From the NCBI RefSeq assembly GCF_014904705.1, contig NZ_JACZCQ010000016.1, positions 1 through 64,000 on the forward strand: DNA of 64,000 nucleotides, written 5' to 3'. This document shows positions 1-8,880 of this stretch, piece after piece. Position numbers and translations under genes: made by a program. This stretch comes from Nisaea sediminum. Its GTDB lineage: Bacteria > Pseudomonadota > Alphaproteobacteria > Thalassobaculales > Thalassobaculaceae. The notes below the pieces were generated by a model that was not told the DNA's origin, searched no databases, and saw only the letters and a program-made list of their open reading frames with translations. Every line of letters begins with the position of its first letter. The stretch's first letter is position 1.

Positions 1-166
<166 letters not shown>

Positions 167-198
167 TCACCCCCCACCTCTTCTCGACGCAGGGAAGC

Positions 199-924
199 TC
201 AGTTGATTTCTATGCTGAACCCCGCCGAGACCGCATCGTCGTGGAACATTTTCACGGTCTCGAGAGACAATGTGTCAAGGTCCCTGCCGATCCACTGCAG
301 CTTCTTCAACAGGTCGTCCGTAACGGTGATGATATCGCAGCCGCATTCGTCGGCCTGGAAAATATTCAGCAGCTCGCGCGGGCTTGCCCAAAGCAGCTTC
401 GCCTTCGGCTTTCCGGCCAGCAGGCGTTTGCTCTCGACCATGTAGGGGACCGGGTCCCGCCCGGTATCGGCAATGCGGCCCGCGAAGACGGAAACGATCG
501 CCGGCGTATCGGCCGACAGCGCCTCTGCGACCTTGGCCACCTGCTCTGTTGTCAAGATCGCGGTCACATTCACCGTGATGCCATCCGCCGAAAGAGCCCT
601 GATCAGCGGCGCGGCGGACTCTCCTCTGGTGTTCGTGACGGGAATTTTCACCGCAACATTGGTTCCCCATGACGCGATTTTCCGCGCCTGTTTTTCCATG
701 GTCGGAAAATCGTCGGCAAAGACCTCGAAGCTGATCGGGCGGTTCCCGACAATCGCGAGTGCATCCTCGGCAAACCGCTCGTAATCCTCGATCCCGCTCT
801 TCCTCATCAGCGTCGGGTTTGTCGTGAACCCGCTGATCCGCGGATCGGCGGCGCGCGCCGCGATGGTATCCAGATCGGCGCCGTCGGCATAAATCGCGAT
901 ATTCAGTCCATTTTTCGAAATCAT
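199..924 (-). CDS. Transaldolase family protein
   Basis: A 241-residue protein of the transaldolase/fructose-6-phosphate aldolase family, a class I aldolase that moves or releases a three-carbon ketol unit through a Schiff base. Visible motifs are GFTTNPTL (residues 32-39) and the lysine in VAVKIPVT (Lys93), which fits the Schiff-base lysine; the length matches the short FSA/TalC-like subfamily. It lies between a GmhA-like SIS isomerase and a sugar epimerase, with gaps of 31 and 44 bp, so it probably makes or rearranges a sugar phosphate for a nucleotide-sugar pathway and is not the housekeeping pentose-phosphate transaldolase. That assignment is inference from context. Confidence 0.85.
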   Translation of the reverse strand: MISKNGLNIAIYADGADLDTIAARAADPRISGFTTNPTLMRKSGIEDYERFAEDALAIVGNRPISFEVFADDFPTMEKQARKIASWGTNVAVKIPVTNTRGESAAPLIRALSADGITVNVTAILTTEQVAKVAEALSADTPAIVSVFAGRIADTGRDPVPYMVESKRLLAGKPKAKLLWASPRELLNIFQADECGCDIITVTDDLLKKLQWIGRDLDTLSLETVKMFHDDAVSAGFSIEIN

Positions 925-955
925 CGCTCTGCCTGTCTGCCGCGCAATTGTCTGG

Positions 956-1597
956 TCACCACTTGGTTGCGGTTATCTGTAGATCCGGATGACTGACAAG
1001 CGCATGCCAGACAACGGCCTGGAACGCTTCCGATATCGGTGTGACCAGGGCCGCGTCAACCTGCGGCACCACGACGGCGTGGGTGCTGTGCCTGGCGGCA
1101 TGGCCCTGATCCCGGCCGACGACCGAACAGATCTTCATCCCGCGCTCGCGGGCGAGGTCGATGGCATGTACAAGGTTCATGGATACCCCGTGCTCGGCGT
1201 CTCCACCGCCGACGGAGAAGACGAGCAGCGCGTCCTCGCTCCGGGCACGGCTCGTCTTCAGCCATTCGCGAAACACGGTCTCCCAACCTTCATCATTGGT
1301 GCGTGCGGTCAGTTCGGAGACATTGTCGGTCGGCGCATAGGCTTCCATCCCGCACAGCTTGCGGAAGTCGTTGACCGCGTGGCTCGCATTTCCGGCGCTG
1401 CCGCCGACCCCGAGAATGAAGAGCCGCCCGCCCTGATCGCGCACCTCTTTCAGGCATCGGGCCATGGCTTCGATCTCCGAACAGTCGATCGCCCCGCATA
1501 CCTTTGCGGCCAGAGAGAAAAACCGCTGAACATGAGCCAAGAACAGGTCCTCTTCGAAGCCGCGAAACCGCAAAAGCTCGCGCGTAGCTTGTCTCAA
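956..1597 (-). CDS. SIS-domain sugar-phosphate isomerase (GmhA-like)
   Basis: A 213-residue single SIS-domain protein. The phosphosugar-binding loop appears as LGVGGSAGNASHA and a second conserved patch as VFSVGGGD, like sedoheptulose-7-phosphate isomerase (GmhA), which makes D-glycero-heptose 7-phosphate. GmhA-type zinc ligands cannot be confirmed by eye. The start is uncertain: the reading frame opens with TTG at 1597, has no strong ribosome site and no nearby ATG. It is the first recognisable gene of the operon with the transaldolase and the epimerase, so a role in heptose or other activated-sugar supply is likely. Confidence 0.78.
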   Translation of the reverse strand: MRQATRELLRFRGFEEDLFLAHVQRFFSLAAKVCGAIDCSEIEAMARCLKEVRDQGGRLFILGVGGSAGNASHAVNDFRKLCGMEAYAPTDNVSELTARTNDEGWETVFREWLKTSRARSEDALLVFSVGGGDAEHGVSMNLVHAIDLARERGMKICSVVGRDQGHAARHSTHAVVVPQVDAALVTPISEAFQAVVWHALVSHPDLQITATKW

Positions 1598-1849
1598 AAC
1601 GCCATATTCATTGCAAGACCGATCAGATCACCCAACACCGGCATGACGGCTCTGTCAAAGCACCCGGCCGATCGATTATCCCGAACTGGGAAGGCTTTAT
1701 CGATTGTTCGGCGACCGGAAGGCGGCCCGGCCGCATCAGTGGCTCTATGGCTATGAGGTCTGAAAATCGGGCGCGTCCAATCCGCTAATCGACCCGATTC
1801 CCCGAGTTTCTTTTCGTCATGCAACGGCGTCGTGATCGGTGACTGGGCG
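1598..1849. other. Intergenic region upstream of the sugar-phosphate operon
   Basis: About 250 bp between the SIS gene start and the SDR stop. A 76-codon minus-strand frame with a TTG start (1594-1824) overlaps the SIS start by TTGA, but its protein resembles nothing I know and lacks a ribosome site. The promoter of the SIS-transaldolase-epimerase operon probably lies here; I cannot pick a convincing -35/-10 pair. Confidence 0.35.
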
Positions 1850-2650
1850 TCAGTCGCAGCGCGCGGTCATACCACCATCGACGACGATCTCCGTGCCGGT
1901 GACAAAGCGCGCCTCGTCGGAGGCGAGGTAGACCACTGCATTGGCGGTGTCCCGTCCGTCGCCCATGAAGCCGAGCGGGATCCGTTTCAGGCGTGTCTGC
2001 AGAAGGGCATCGACATCGCCTCCTGCGCGCTGGCCGGCGAGACGCGCCTCGACCATCGGCGTGTGCAGCTGGCCCGGAACCACCGTATTCACCCGGATAC
2101 CCTTCGGCGCGTACTGCACCGCCGTCACCTTGGAGAACTGGATCACCCCGGCCTTTGTCGCGGCATAGGCGACCTGGGCGGCACCGGTCCAGCGCAGGCC
2201 GGAGGTCGAGGAAAGATTGACGATCGCGCCCGCACCTTGAGCTTCCATCTGCGGCAGCACATGCTTGCAGGTGAGGAAGACGCTTTTGAGGTTGCGGTCG
2301 ATCTGCGTGTCCCAGACCTCCTCACTCAGCTCCACCGGACCGCCCGCCGCCGAGCCGCCGACATTGTTTACGAGGATATCGATCCTGCCGAACCGCACGA
2401 TGCAGGCTTCCGCCATTTCGCGGACAGCATTGCTGTCCGTGACGTCGGTCAGCCGCGTCTCGATCTCGCCGCCGACGGCGTGAACCCGCTCGACTGTCTC
2501 TGCGAGCGCTTCCTCGCTCAGATCGACGGCGTAGACTTTCGCCCCCTCCTCGGCGAACCGTACCGAGATCGCCCGCCCGTTCCCCCAGCCGGGGCCAACG
2601 CAACCCGCGCCGGTCACAATCGCAACCTTGCCTTCGAGACGACCTGTCAT
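1850..2650 (-). CDS. SDR family NAD(P)-dependent oxidoreductase
   Basis: A 266-residue classical short-chain dehydrogenase. It shows a cofactor loop TGAGCVGPGWGNGRA, which is longer than the usual TGxxxGIG; this variant occurs in a known SDR subgroup. It also has NNVGG, the catalytic Ser in NLSSTSG, YAATK, and a C-terminal VDGG. It is the last gene of the operon headed by the TRAP transporter, 23 bp behind the amidohydrolase, so it probably oxidises a hydroxy intermediate of the imported substrate. The exact substrate is unknown. Confidence 0.88.
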   Translation of the reverse strand: MTGRLEGKVAIVTGAGCVGPGWGNGRAISVRFAEEGAKVYAVDLSEEALAETVERVHAVGGEIETRLTDVTDSNAVREMAEACIVRFGRIDILVNNVGGSAAGGPVELSEEVWDTQIDRNLKSVFLTCKHVLPQMEAQGAGAIVNLSSTSGLRWTGAAQVAYAATKAGVIQFSKVTAVQYAPKGIRVNTVVPGQLHTPMVEARLAGQRAGGDVDALLQTRLKRIPLGFMGDGRDTANAVVYLASDEARFVTGTEIVVDGGMTARCD

Positions 2651-2673
2651 ATCTGTTCCTCTGATCCGATTTC

Positions 2674-3543
2674 TCAGGCGAAGCCGTAGAGCCTTGCCGG
2701 ATTGTCCACCATCAGCGCCTGCCGCGCCGCTTCCGAGGGAGCGATCGTCCCGATCAGATCCACCAGCATGCCGTCGTCCGGCACCGGTCCCGCCAGGTTC
2801 GGATGCGGCCAGTCGGTGCCCCAGAGCACCCGATCACCGAACTCGGCGACCAGTGTCGAGGCGAAGGGCACGCCGTCGGCATAGGGCGGCCCTTCCTTTG
2901 AGGCGCGTTCGGAGCCGCTGACCTTGACCCAGAAATTGCTGTCTTCCAGCAGGTGCCGGAGCGCCGTGAAGGCAGGCTGTTCCAGGCCGAGGGAGGCATC
3001 GACCCGGGCCATATGGTCGATCACCACCGGGACACGGGACCGCTTCAGCTCGGGAACCATCTCCGCCAGCAGTTCCTTTTCCATATGGACCTGCAGGTGC
3101 CAGCCGATTTCGGCGAGACGCTCTGTCATCGCGATCACCTCGGCGAGCGACGCGCCTTTGCCGAGATGCCGCATGAAATTGAAGCGGACACCGCGGAAGC
3201 CCTGCGCGTCGAGCTCCCGCATCTTCGCAACGGGCGTCTCCACCGGCAGCAGAGCGATGCCGAGATAGCGCCCCGGGCGGGCCGCGATCGCGTCGGCGAC
3301 CACCGAATTGTCGAAGCCGTGACAGCCTGCCTGCACGATGACGCAGCGCTCCAGCCCCATCGCGTCATGCATCGCGAAAAGCTTTTCCTTCGGGGCCTCG
3401 CCGGACGGGGTGTAGGTCCGGTCGTCGGCATAGGGGAAGGTCGCCTCCGGCCCGAAGACGTGGCAATGACAATCCGTCGCGCCCGCCGGAAGCTTCAGCG
3501 ACGGTTCGGAAGGGCTCGGATGGTAGCTCGGTTTCTGGTCCAT
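2674..3543 (-). CDS. Amidohydrolase family 2 protein, 2-pyrone-4,6-dicarboxylate hydrolase-like
   Basis: A 289-residue amidohydrolase_2-type TIM barrel. It shows the HxH motif in DCHCHVFGP near residue 25, a VHME strand, VIDHMAR and the catalytic Asp in WGTDWPHP. The pattern and length fit the family of 2-pyrone-4,6-dicarboxylate lactonase (LigI), which opens a lactone in bacterial lignin-aromatic breakdown; relatives hydrolyse other lactones. Neighbours (CMD-family protein, GST, SDR, TRAP transporter) support catabolism of an aromatic-derived carboxylate. That it acts on PDC itself is not shown. Confidence 0.82.
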   Translation of the reverse strand: MDQKPSYHPSPSEPSLKLPAGATDCHCHVFGPEATFPYADDRTYTPSGEAPKEKLFAMHDAMGLERCVIVQAGCHGFDNSVVADAIAARPGRYLGIALLPVETPVAKMRELDAQGFRGVRFNFMRHLGKGASLAEVIAMTERLAEIGWHLQVHMEKELLAEMVPELKRSRVPVVIDHMARVDASLGLEQPAFTALRHLLEDSNFWVKVSGSERASKEGPPYADGVPFASTLVAEFGDRVLWGTDWPHPNLAGPVPDDGMLVDLIGTIAPSEAARQALMVDNPARLYGFA

Positions 3544-3558
3544 GAAATCTTGCCGGTC

Positions 3559-4104
3559 TCAGGTTTCTTTTCGGAACTGGGGCGGGACCTCGATCTCGAA
3601 AGCGTTCAGCGTCATTGAGATCAGGCTGTAATAACCAAGCACGCCGACCAGATCGATCAGCCCGTCGAGGCCGAGAATCTGTTCCGCTCGGCGATAAAGT
3701 TCGTCCGTCAGCCGGCGGTCGAGATTGAGCCGGCGGGAAACCTCGTAGACGACCGCCTCGTCCTCCGCCTCGAAATGTGGATCGCGGTCTTCCTTCAGCG
3801 CATCGATCACCGCGCGCGGCAGACCGGCTTTTTCGGCATGCGGCTCGTGCGCCGCCCATTCGTAGGCCGCGTCCCAGATCCGCGCCGTGGTCAGGATCGC
3901 GAGTTCGGAGAGCCGCGGCGAAAGCGAGCTGTCATAGCGGCAATAGCGCCCAAGCGCCTGCGCCCGGTCGGCGAGCCCCGGCCGCCGAAGCCAGACCGCG
4001 AGCGGCCCGCGGACACCGCCGCGCGGACCGGAGGCGATCTCGTCATAGATCCGCTTCTGTTCGTCGTTCAAGCACGCTGGATCGAGTTCCGGAATGCGCT
4101 GCAT
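3559..4104 (-). CDS. Carboxymuconolactone decarboxylase (CMD) family protein
   Basis: A 181-residue helical protein of the CMD/AhpD fold. The motif AYEWAAHEPHAEKAGLP matches the conserved YEWxxHxxxA of the family. The CxxC redox pair of AhpD-type peroxidase partners is absent, so it resembles the true decarboxylase/lactonase branch. Gamma-carboxymuconolactone decarboxylase acts in the protocatechuate branch of the beta-ketoadipate pathway, but many relatives are unassigned. It lies 15 bp upstream of the PDC-hydrolase-like gene, as part of the same operon. Confidence 0.82.
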   Translation of the reverse strand: MQRIPELDPACLNDEQKRIYDEIASGPRGGVRGPLAVWLRRPGLADRAQALGRYCRYDSSLSPRLSELAILTTARIWDAAYEWAAHEPHAEKAGLPRAVIDALKEDRDPHFEAEDEAVVYEVSRRLNLDRRLTDELYRRAEQILGLDGLIDLVGVLGYYSLISMTLNAFEIEVPPQFRKET

Positions 4105-4124
4105 CTGGCTGCTTCCCTTCTCGG

Positions 4125-4733
4125 TTATTCGGCTGGCGCCGCAGTGCGCGCGAAGGCCGGCTGGATGCGCTCGAACTCCTCCAGCCAGCCGGCGAGCGGC
4201 GGAAACTCGGCCCGCCAGTCGAGCTGCTTGCGCCAGTCGGCGTAACCGAGCGCGCAGGCCAGTGAAATCGCGGCGATCCCCGGCGACCGGTAGGCATCAA
4301 GATTGCGGCAGACCTCTTCGAGGCCACGGCGGACCTTGCCGTACTGATGGTCGAGCCAGACCCGGCTCGCCTGCTCCGGCTCGCGGAAACGCCCCTCGTA
4401 GGTGATCAGCAGGAGTGCGTCGTTGATGCCTTCGGCCAACGCGGCAAGTGTCAGTTCCCGGAACCGGCGCCCCGGCTCGCGCGGGATGATCTTGCCGTCG
4501 TCATAGGTCGTCTCGAGGAACTCGACGATCACCCGGCTGTCGAAGATCGTCTGGCCATCCGCCAGCTCCAGGGCCGGGATCTTGCCGAGCGGATTCGCTT
4601 TGCGGAGCGGATCGTCCGGATCGAGAGTGCTTGCATGGCGGACCTCGATCCGGTCCGCCAGGCCAAGGATATCGATCACCATCCTGACCTTGCGGCCATA
4701 GGGAGAGGTCAGGGAGGAATAAAGCGTCAGCAT
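4125..4733 (-). CDS. Glutathione S-transferase family protein
   Basis: About 202 residues with an N-terminal thioredoxin-like half (SLTSPYGRKVRM, then IPALELADGQTIFDSRVI, the cis-Pro and glutathione-contact region) and a helical C-terminal half. The ATG at 4733 was chosen because it gives the standard beta-strand start of GSTs; an in-frame TTG at 4751 would add six residues. GSTs in such operons often open or isomerise ring-derived intermediates (maleylacetoacetate/maleylpyruvate isomerase type) or remove halogens. The position between the TRAP permease and the CMD-family gene supports a catabolic role. Confidence 0.85.
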   Translation of the reverse strand: MLTLYSSLTSPYGRKVRMVIDILGLADRIEVRHASTLDPDDPLRKANPLGKIPALELADGQTIFDSRVIVEFLETTYDDGKIIPREPGRRFRELTLAALAEGINDALLLITYEGRFREPEQASRVWLDHQYGKVRRGLEEVCRNLDAYRSPGIAAISLACALGYADWRKQLDWRAEFPPLAGWLEEFERIQPAFARTAAPAE

Positions 4734-4778
4734 GAGATTACCTGTCGTCAACGCGGTGCACGGAAGACCCGCACCAGC

Positions 4779-6089
4779 TCACTGTTTCATCGTATCCGGA
4801 AGGAAGGTCGCAATTTCCGGGAAGAGGCAGAGCAGGACCAGCATGACCAGCCCGGCAAGGAAGAAGGGCGTCAGCCCCCGGAACACCTCGTCGAGCTCGA
4901 CGCGCCCCTCGGAGGCCGCCTGGACCACGAAGCAGTTGATCCCGACCGGCGGGGTCACGGCGCCAAGCTCGCAGAGCAGGACGACGAAGACGCCGACCCA
5001 TATCTCGTCGAAACCGAGGCCAAGCATCACCGGGTGGGTGATCGGCAGGGTGATCGCCAGCAGTCCCGGCGCGTCCATCAGCATCCCGAGCACGAGATAG
5101 ATCAGCACGATGAAGCCGACGATGACCCAGCGATTGGTCTCGAGCCCGGTCAGGAAGCCACCGAGCGCATGGGTGACACCGGAGAAAGCGAGGAACTTCG
5201 AGAACAGGATCGCCGCGATGATGATCGCGAAGATCATGCCTGAGGTCTTCACCGTGTCGAGCAGCGTTTCCGTGAGCTCGACACCCTTGAGGCCGCGATG
5301 GCGGATGGCGGCGAGGATCAGCGTCACCAGCGCACCGACACCGCCCGCCTCCGTCGGGGTGAAGAAGCCGAGATAAAGCCCGAGAATGATCACCACGATG
5401 ACCAGCAGCAGCGGGCCGACCAGGCGCAGCGAGGCCATCTTTTCGCGCATCGTGAAGCGCTCGACCATCTGCGGCGCGGATTCAGGATAGATCCGGACCC
5501 AGAGATAGGTCGCGAAGCAGAGGATGAAGGCGAAGGTGAAGCCCGGAATCACCCCGGCGAGCAGCAGACCGCCGATGCTGGTATCGGTCAGGATACCGTA
5601 AACCACCATGAGCGCGCTCGGAGGGATCATCACGGCGAGCGTGCCCGAGATGGCGATCGAGGCGGAGGCGAGGCGCTTGTCGTAGCCACGCGCCAGCATT
5701 TCCGGCAGAGCGAGCCGCGTGAAAATGGTGGCGGAGCCGACGCTGGATCCGGCGGCTGCCCCGAAGGCGGCGGCGCCGATCGTGGTCGAGATCGCGAGCC
5801 CGCCGCGGAGCCCGCCGAGCCATTTCGTCGCCGCGTCGAACATGTCCTGCCCGAGCCCGGCGCGCATGGCGAAGAAGCCCATCAGCAGGAACATCGGAAT
5901 GACGCTGAAATTGAAGCTGTGAGTGGTGTCGAAGAAGACACTGCCCATCAGCGCGGTCGCGACGTTGAAATCGCCTATGATTGCGAGCCCGATGGCGCCC
6001 ACGAGGGCGAGCGCGACCATGACATTGGCACCCGAGAGGATCGCGGCGATCAGCACCAGCGAGCCGATGGTTCCGACGGCGAGGCTCAT
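4779..6089 (-). CDS. dctM: TRAP transporter large permease (DctM family)
   Basis: A 436-residue hydrophobic protein with about twelve membrane segments and the family landmarks AAGSSVGSATIFTRLALPEM, IPPSALMVVYGI, FFTPTEAGGVGA and VTPPVGINCFVV. It is the sodium-driven transport subunit that works with the binding protein and the small permease. The frame runs upstream to 6293, but the ATG at 6089 overlaps the stop of the small permease gene by ATGA and gives a normal N-terminus, so it was chosen. Confidence 0.95.
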   Translation of the reverse strand: MSLAVGTIGSLVLIAAILSGANVMVALALVGAIGLAIIGDFNVATALMGSVFFDTTHSFNFSVIPMFLLMGFFAMRAGLGQDMFDAATKWLGGLRGGLAISTTIGAAAFGAAAGSSVGSATIFTRLALPEMLARGYDKRLASASIAISGTLAVMIPPSALMVVYGILTDTSIGGLLLAGVIPGFTFAFILCFATYLWVRIYPESAPQMVERFTMREKMASLRLVGPLLLVIVVIILGLYLGFFTPTEAGGVGALVTLILAAIRHRGLKGVELTETLLDTVKTSGMIFAIIIAAILFSKFLAFSGVTHALGGFLTGLETNRWVIVGFIVLIYLVLGMLMDAPGLLAITLPITHPVMLGLGFDEIWVGVFVVLLCELGAVTPPVGINCFVVQAASEGRVELDEVFRGLTPFFLAGLVMLVLLCLFPEIATFLPDTMKQ

Positions 6090-6622
6090 CGTCCGTTCTC
6101 CTCGGCGGAGCGTTCGCCACCGGCAATGATGCCGATTTCCAGCAGATAGCGCAGGGTGAGCGCACCGAGGCCGAAGACGATCAGCATCTTGACCGGCCAG
6201 ATCGGATAGGTGATCGAGCCCCATTCCTGCTCGGACATGCGGAAGGAATCGAGGGCGTAGAGCCAGCTCGCATAGGTCGCCCAACCGAAACAAGCCGTGC
6301 CGAGCACGGGCGCAGAAAGCTCGAAGACCCGCTTCGAGAGACCGCTGAAATGACGGCTCAGGACATCGACGCTGATATGCGCGCCGACTTTCTGCGTGTA
6401 GGCGAGGCCGAGAAAGATCGCCAGCGTGAGCATGGACTCGGTCGCCTCGAAAGCGCCGGTGATCGGCCAGTTGAGGAACTTCCGGGTCAGCGTGTTCGCC
6501 ACCACCAGGAACATCATCAGAAAGAGGACGGCTCCGGAGAGAACCGCCATCACGTCGAGCAGGCGGTCGAGCAGGTTTTCGGCACGGCTCAACGGGCCGG
6601 GGGCGGAACGCGGCGCGCTCAT
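6086..6622 (-). CDS. dctQ: TRAP transporter small permease (DctQ family)
   Basis: A 178-residue protein with four predicted membrane helices, including VLFLMMFLVVANTLTRKFLNWPI in its first part, and the typical DctQ W(P)I and SMLTLAIFLGLAYTQ region. It forms the membrane complex with DctM. It overlaps dctM by 4 bp and lies 85 bp behind the binding-protein gene; a strong hairpin separates the two. Confidence 0.93.
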   Translation of the reverse strand: MSAPRSAPGPLSRAENLLDRLLDVMAVLSGAVLFLMMFLVVANTLTRKFLNWPITGAFEATESMLTLAIFLGLAYTQKVGAHISVDVLSRHFSGLSKRVFELSAPVLGTACFGWATYASWLYALDSFRMSEQEWGSITYPIWPVKMLIVFGLGALTLRYLLEIGIIAGGERSAEENGR

Positions 6623-6670
6623 CGGGAACCCTCGTCGCTAGGTGTCGGGACGGTCAGGATAGCAGCAAGC

Positions 6671-6699
6671 GGCGCACACCGGAGGCTCCGGTGCGCGCC
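6671..6699 (-). terminator. Intra-operon hairpin behind the TRAP binding-protein gene
   Basis: An imperfect GC-rich inverted repeat between the binding-protein stop and dctQ: the arms GGCGCACACCGGAG and its counterpart pair around a three-base loop with one mismatch. No T-run follows, so it is more likely an attenuator or mRNA-protecting stem than a full terminator. Confidence 0.6.
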
Positions 6700-6707
6700 G
6701 GAAAGCG

Positions 6708-7739
6708 TCAGAACCTTAGCTCGGCGGCAATCTCGTCGCCCGGCAGGCCGGCCGCATTGGCCTTCTCGATCCAGGTCTTGCGGACCTCCTGCACACCGGC
6801 GTCGTCGACCAGTTTGGCGGCTTCGTCGGCCGGGAAGTCGATGACCGTGACGCCGGCGCTCTTCCAGCCCTTCAGCACTTCGGCGATCTGGACCTCGAGA
6901 TCGACGGCATAGCGGACGGCATATTCACGGCCGAGGCCTTCGACGATGGCTTTCACGTCGTCCGGCATCGCATCGAAGGACTTCCGGTTCATCGCGACCA
7001 GATGGCCGAAGGACGCACCGAACGGGAACTTGATGAAGTATTTCGCGACCTCATCGTACTTCCAGCCGCGCGCCAGGGCAGGGCCGATCGGCGTGCAGTC
7101 GAGGATGCCGCGCTGCAGGGCCTCATAGGCTTCCGAAGTGGCGATCGAGACCGGCGTCGCGCCCATCGCTTCGACGATCTTCGGATAGGCGTGCCCGTAG
7201 GTGCGGATCCGCTTGCCCTTCAGGTCGGCGAGGGACTTGACCTCCTCGCGGCAGAGCAGGCCGTAGCTCTCGAGCGGACGAAAGCCGATGGCTTTCAGGT
7301 TGTGTTTCGCCAGTTCGGCATCGAACTGCGGATAGACCCGATGCCACTTCTGCATCATCAGCGCGACCTCGATGGTCGAGTTCGGCTGCGGGATGAAGAA
7401 ACCAACCGCATTGTTCAGCGGAAACTTGTCCTGGAAATAGGGGGTGATGATGTCACCGAAATCGCCGGCGCCGGCTGAAAGTGCGTCCGGGATCTCGCGG
7501 GTCTTGGCGACGCTGCCGCCCCAGAAGACCTGGATCTCGTGCTTGCCGCCGGTGCGCCGCTTGAACTCGTCGACCATCCACTGGGTGCTGATCGCCTGCG
7601 CGTCGTTCGCGCCCTGCGGCTTCGAGGTGATCCATTTGTAGGTATCGGCGGAAACCTGGCCCGTGATCAGACTGGTTCCGGTGAAGACAAGGCCGAAAAG
7701 GCCCGTGACGGCATAGCGCCGCAGATTGCGGAACATCAT
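6708..7739 (-). CDS. dctP: TRAP transporter substrate-binding protein (DctP family)
   Basis: About 343 residues: an N-terminal signal peptide (RRYAVTGLFGLVFTGTSLITG, cut near VSA-DT) and the two-lobe periplasmic fold of DctP proteins. The conserved segment GKRIRTYGHAYPKIVEAM carries the arginine that usually binds the substrate carboxylate. The ATG at 7739 was chosen over an in-frame start at 7823 because GGGAGG lies six bases upstream and the signal peptide then starts correctly. First gene of the seven-gene minus-strand operon; divergent from a LysR gene that probably controls it. Likely ligand is an organic, perhaps aromatic-derived, acid. Confidence 0.93.
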   Translation of the reverse strand: MMFRNLRRYAVTGLFGLVFTGTSLITGQVSADTYKWITSKPQGANDAQAISTQWMVDEFKRRTGGKHEIQVFWGGSVAKTREIPDALSAGAGDFGDIITPYFQDKFPLNNAVGFFIPQPNSTIEVALMMQKWHRVYPQFDAELAKHNLKAIGFRPLESYGLLCREEVKSLADLKGKRIRTYGHAYPKIVEAMGATPVSIATSEAYEALQRGILDCTPIGPALARGWKYDEVAKYFIKFPFGASFGHLVAMNRKSFDAMPDDVKAIVEGLGREYAVRYAVDLEVQIAEVLKGWKSAGVTVIDFPADEAAKLVDDAGVQEVRKTWIEKANAAGLPGDEIAAELRF

Positions 7740-7902
7740 GTGCACCTCCCATTGCTGAGTCCCAGCGGGCAGTCCCCGCTTTTCTTGACGGCCAGACTGG
7801 CGGGAAACATTCGATATCGCCAATGCATTATTTGTATATTATCCATGCCTCAATGAGATGTTTTGAGCCTGCATCGATCCCTCGCGCGCCCCGGAGTGGA
7901 AA
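7740..7902. promoter_or_regulatory. Divergent promoter region between TRAP operon and LysR gene
   Basis: 163 bp separate the divergent starts. The centre is AT-rich, with ATTATTTGTATATTAT at 7827-7842, in contrast to the GC-rich surroundings, as expected for overlapping promoters bound by a LysR protein. I cannot assign a single T-N11-A box with confidence. Confidence 0.45.
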
Positions 7903-8805
7903 ATGTTCGATCACAGGATCCTCAGATACGTGATCACCGTCGCCGAGGAAGGCGGCTTCACCGCAGCCGCCCGCAAGCTGCGCATCGCGCAATCCGCAAT
8001 CAGCCGACAGGTCGGAGCTCTTGAAGAGGAACTCGGCGGGCGGCTCTTCCTTCGCCAGAAGAACGGCATCGAAGTGACCGAGGCGGGCCAGCGTTTCCTG
8101 CTTCACGCCCAGCAGATCCTGACCTCGATGGGCCATGCCCGCGACGAGATCAGCTCCCTTCTCGGAGAGCCCGGCGGCTCCGTGGTGATCGGTGTTCCGC
8201 CGACCGCAGGAGAGACCCTGATGCCGGAACTGTTCCGGATCTGCGGCGAGAAATGGCCGGCGATCAGGCTGCATGTCCGGGAGAGCTATTCCGCCGCGAC
8301 CTATGAGGCCGTGCTGCGCAAGGAGCTCGATCTCGGCCTCGTGCACGATCCTGAGCCGCGGGACGAGATGCTGGTGCTCCCCCTCGTTTCCGAGCGCATG
8401 CATTTCATCGCGCCCGCCGGCCGCGACCTGCCGGATCGGGTCCCCGCCGCCTGGCTCCAGGACCGTGAGCTGATCCTCCCCGACGCCGCTTTCGGCCTGC
8501 GCGACCTCTTGGAGAGTTATGCCGAAAGAAACCGCCTGAAGCTGAACATTGCCGCTGCAGTCAATGGTGTCTCCATCACCAAGGCCATGGTCTCGGCCGG
8601 CCTGGGCGCCACCGTCCTCACCAAGAGCGCGGTGACCCGGGAGATCGCCGGCGGCACCCTCATCTCGCGCCCGCTGGACCCGGAACTGAACTGGGGCCTC
8701 TGTCTGATCATGCGGATCGACCGGGCCGGCAACCGCAGCTTTTCCGAACTGCACCGGATCATGGTCCAGGTCGTCGAGGCGCTATCCCGCCAGGACGTCT
8801 GGTGA
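7903..8805 (+). CDS. LysR family transcriptional regulator
   Basis: A 300-residue LysR protein: N-terminal winged HTH (GGFTAAARKLRIAQSAISRQ, then LEEELGGRLFLR) and a two-lobe effector domain. It is transcribed away from the TRAP/GST/CMD/amidohydrolase/SDR operon across a 163-bp AT-rich gap, the classic layout for a LysR regulator of an adjacent catabolic operon. The effector is probably the transported acid or an intermediate. Start ATG at 7903 has GGAG upstream. Confidence 0.93.
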   Translation: MFDHRILRYVITVAEEGGFTAAARKLRIAQSAISRQVGALEEELGGRLFLRQKNGIEVTEAGQRFLLHAQQILTSMGHARDEISSLLGEPGGSVVIGVPPTAGETLMPELFRICGEKWPAIRLHVRESYSAATYEAVLRKELDLGLVHDPEPRDEMLVLPLVSERMHFIAPAGRDLPDRVPAAWLQDRELILPDAAFGLRDLLESYAERNRLKLNIAAAVNGVSITKAMVSAGLGATVLTKSAVTREIAGGTLISRPLDPELNWGLCLIMRIDRAGNRSFSELHRIMVQVVEALSRQDVW

Positions 8806-8880
8806 CCTTCGAGATAGGGCTGTCACGCGCAATCCCGTCGCAGTAGCTTGGGATATCTTTTCACGCGAACGGGATCTTCG

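Noticed and set aside
1594..1824. A 76-codon minus frame overlapping the SIS gene start
   Set aside because: TTG start without ribosome site, no recognisable sequence, and composition like the surrounding non-coding DNA. The TTGA overlap is suggestive but not enough.
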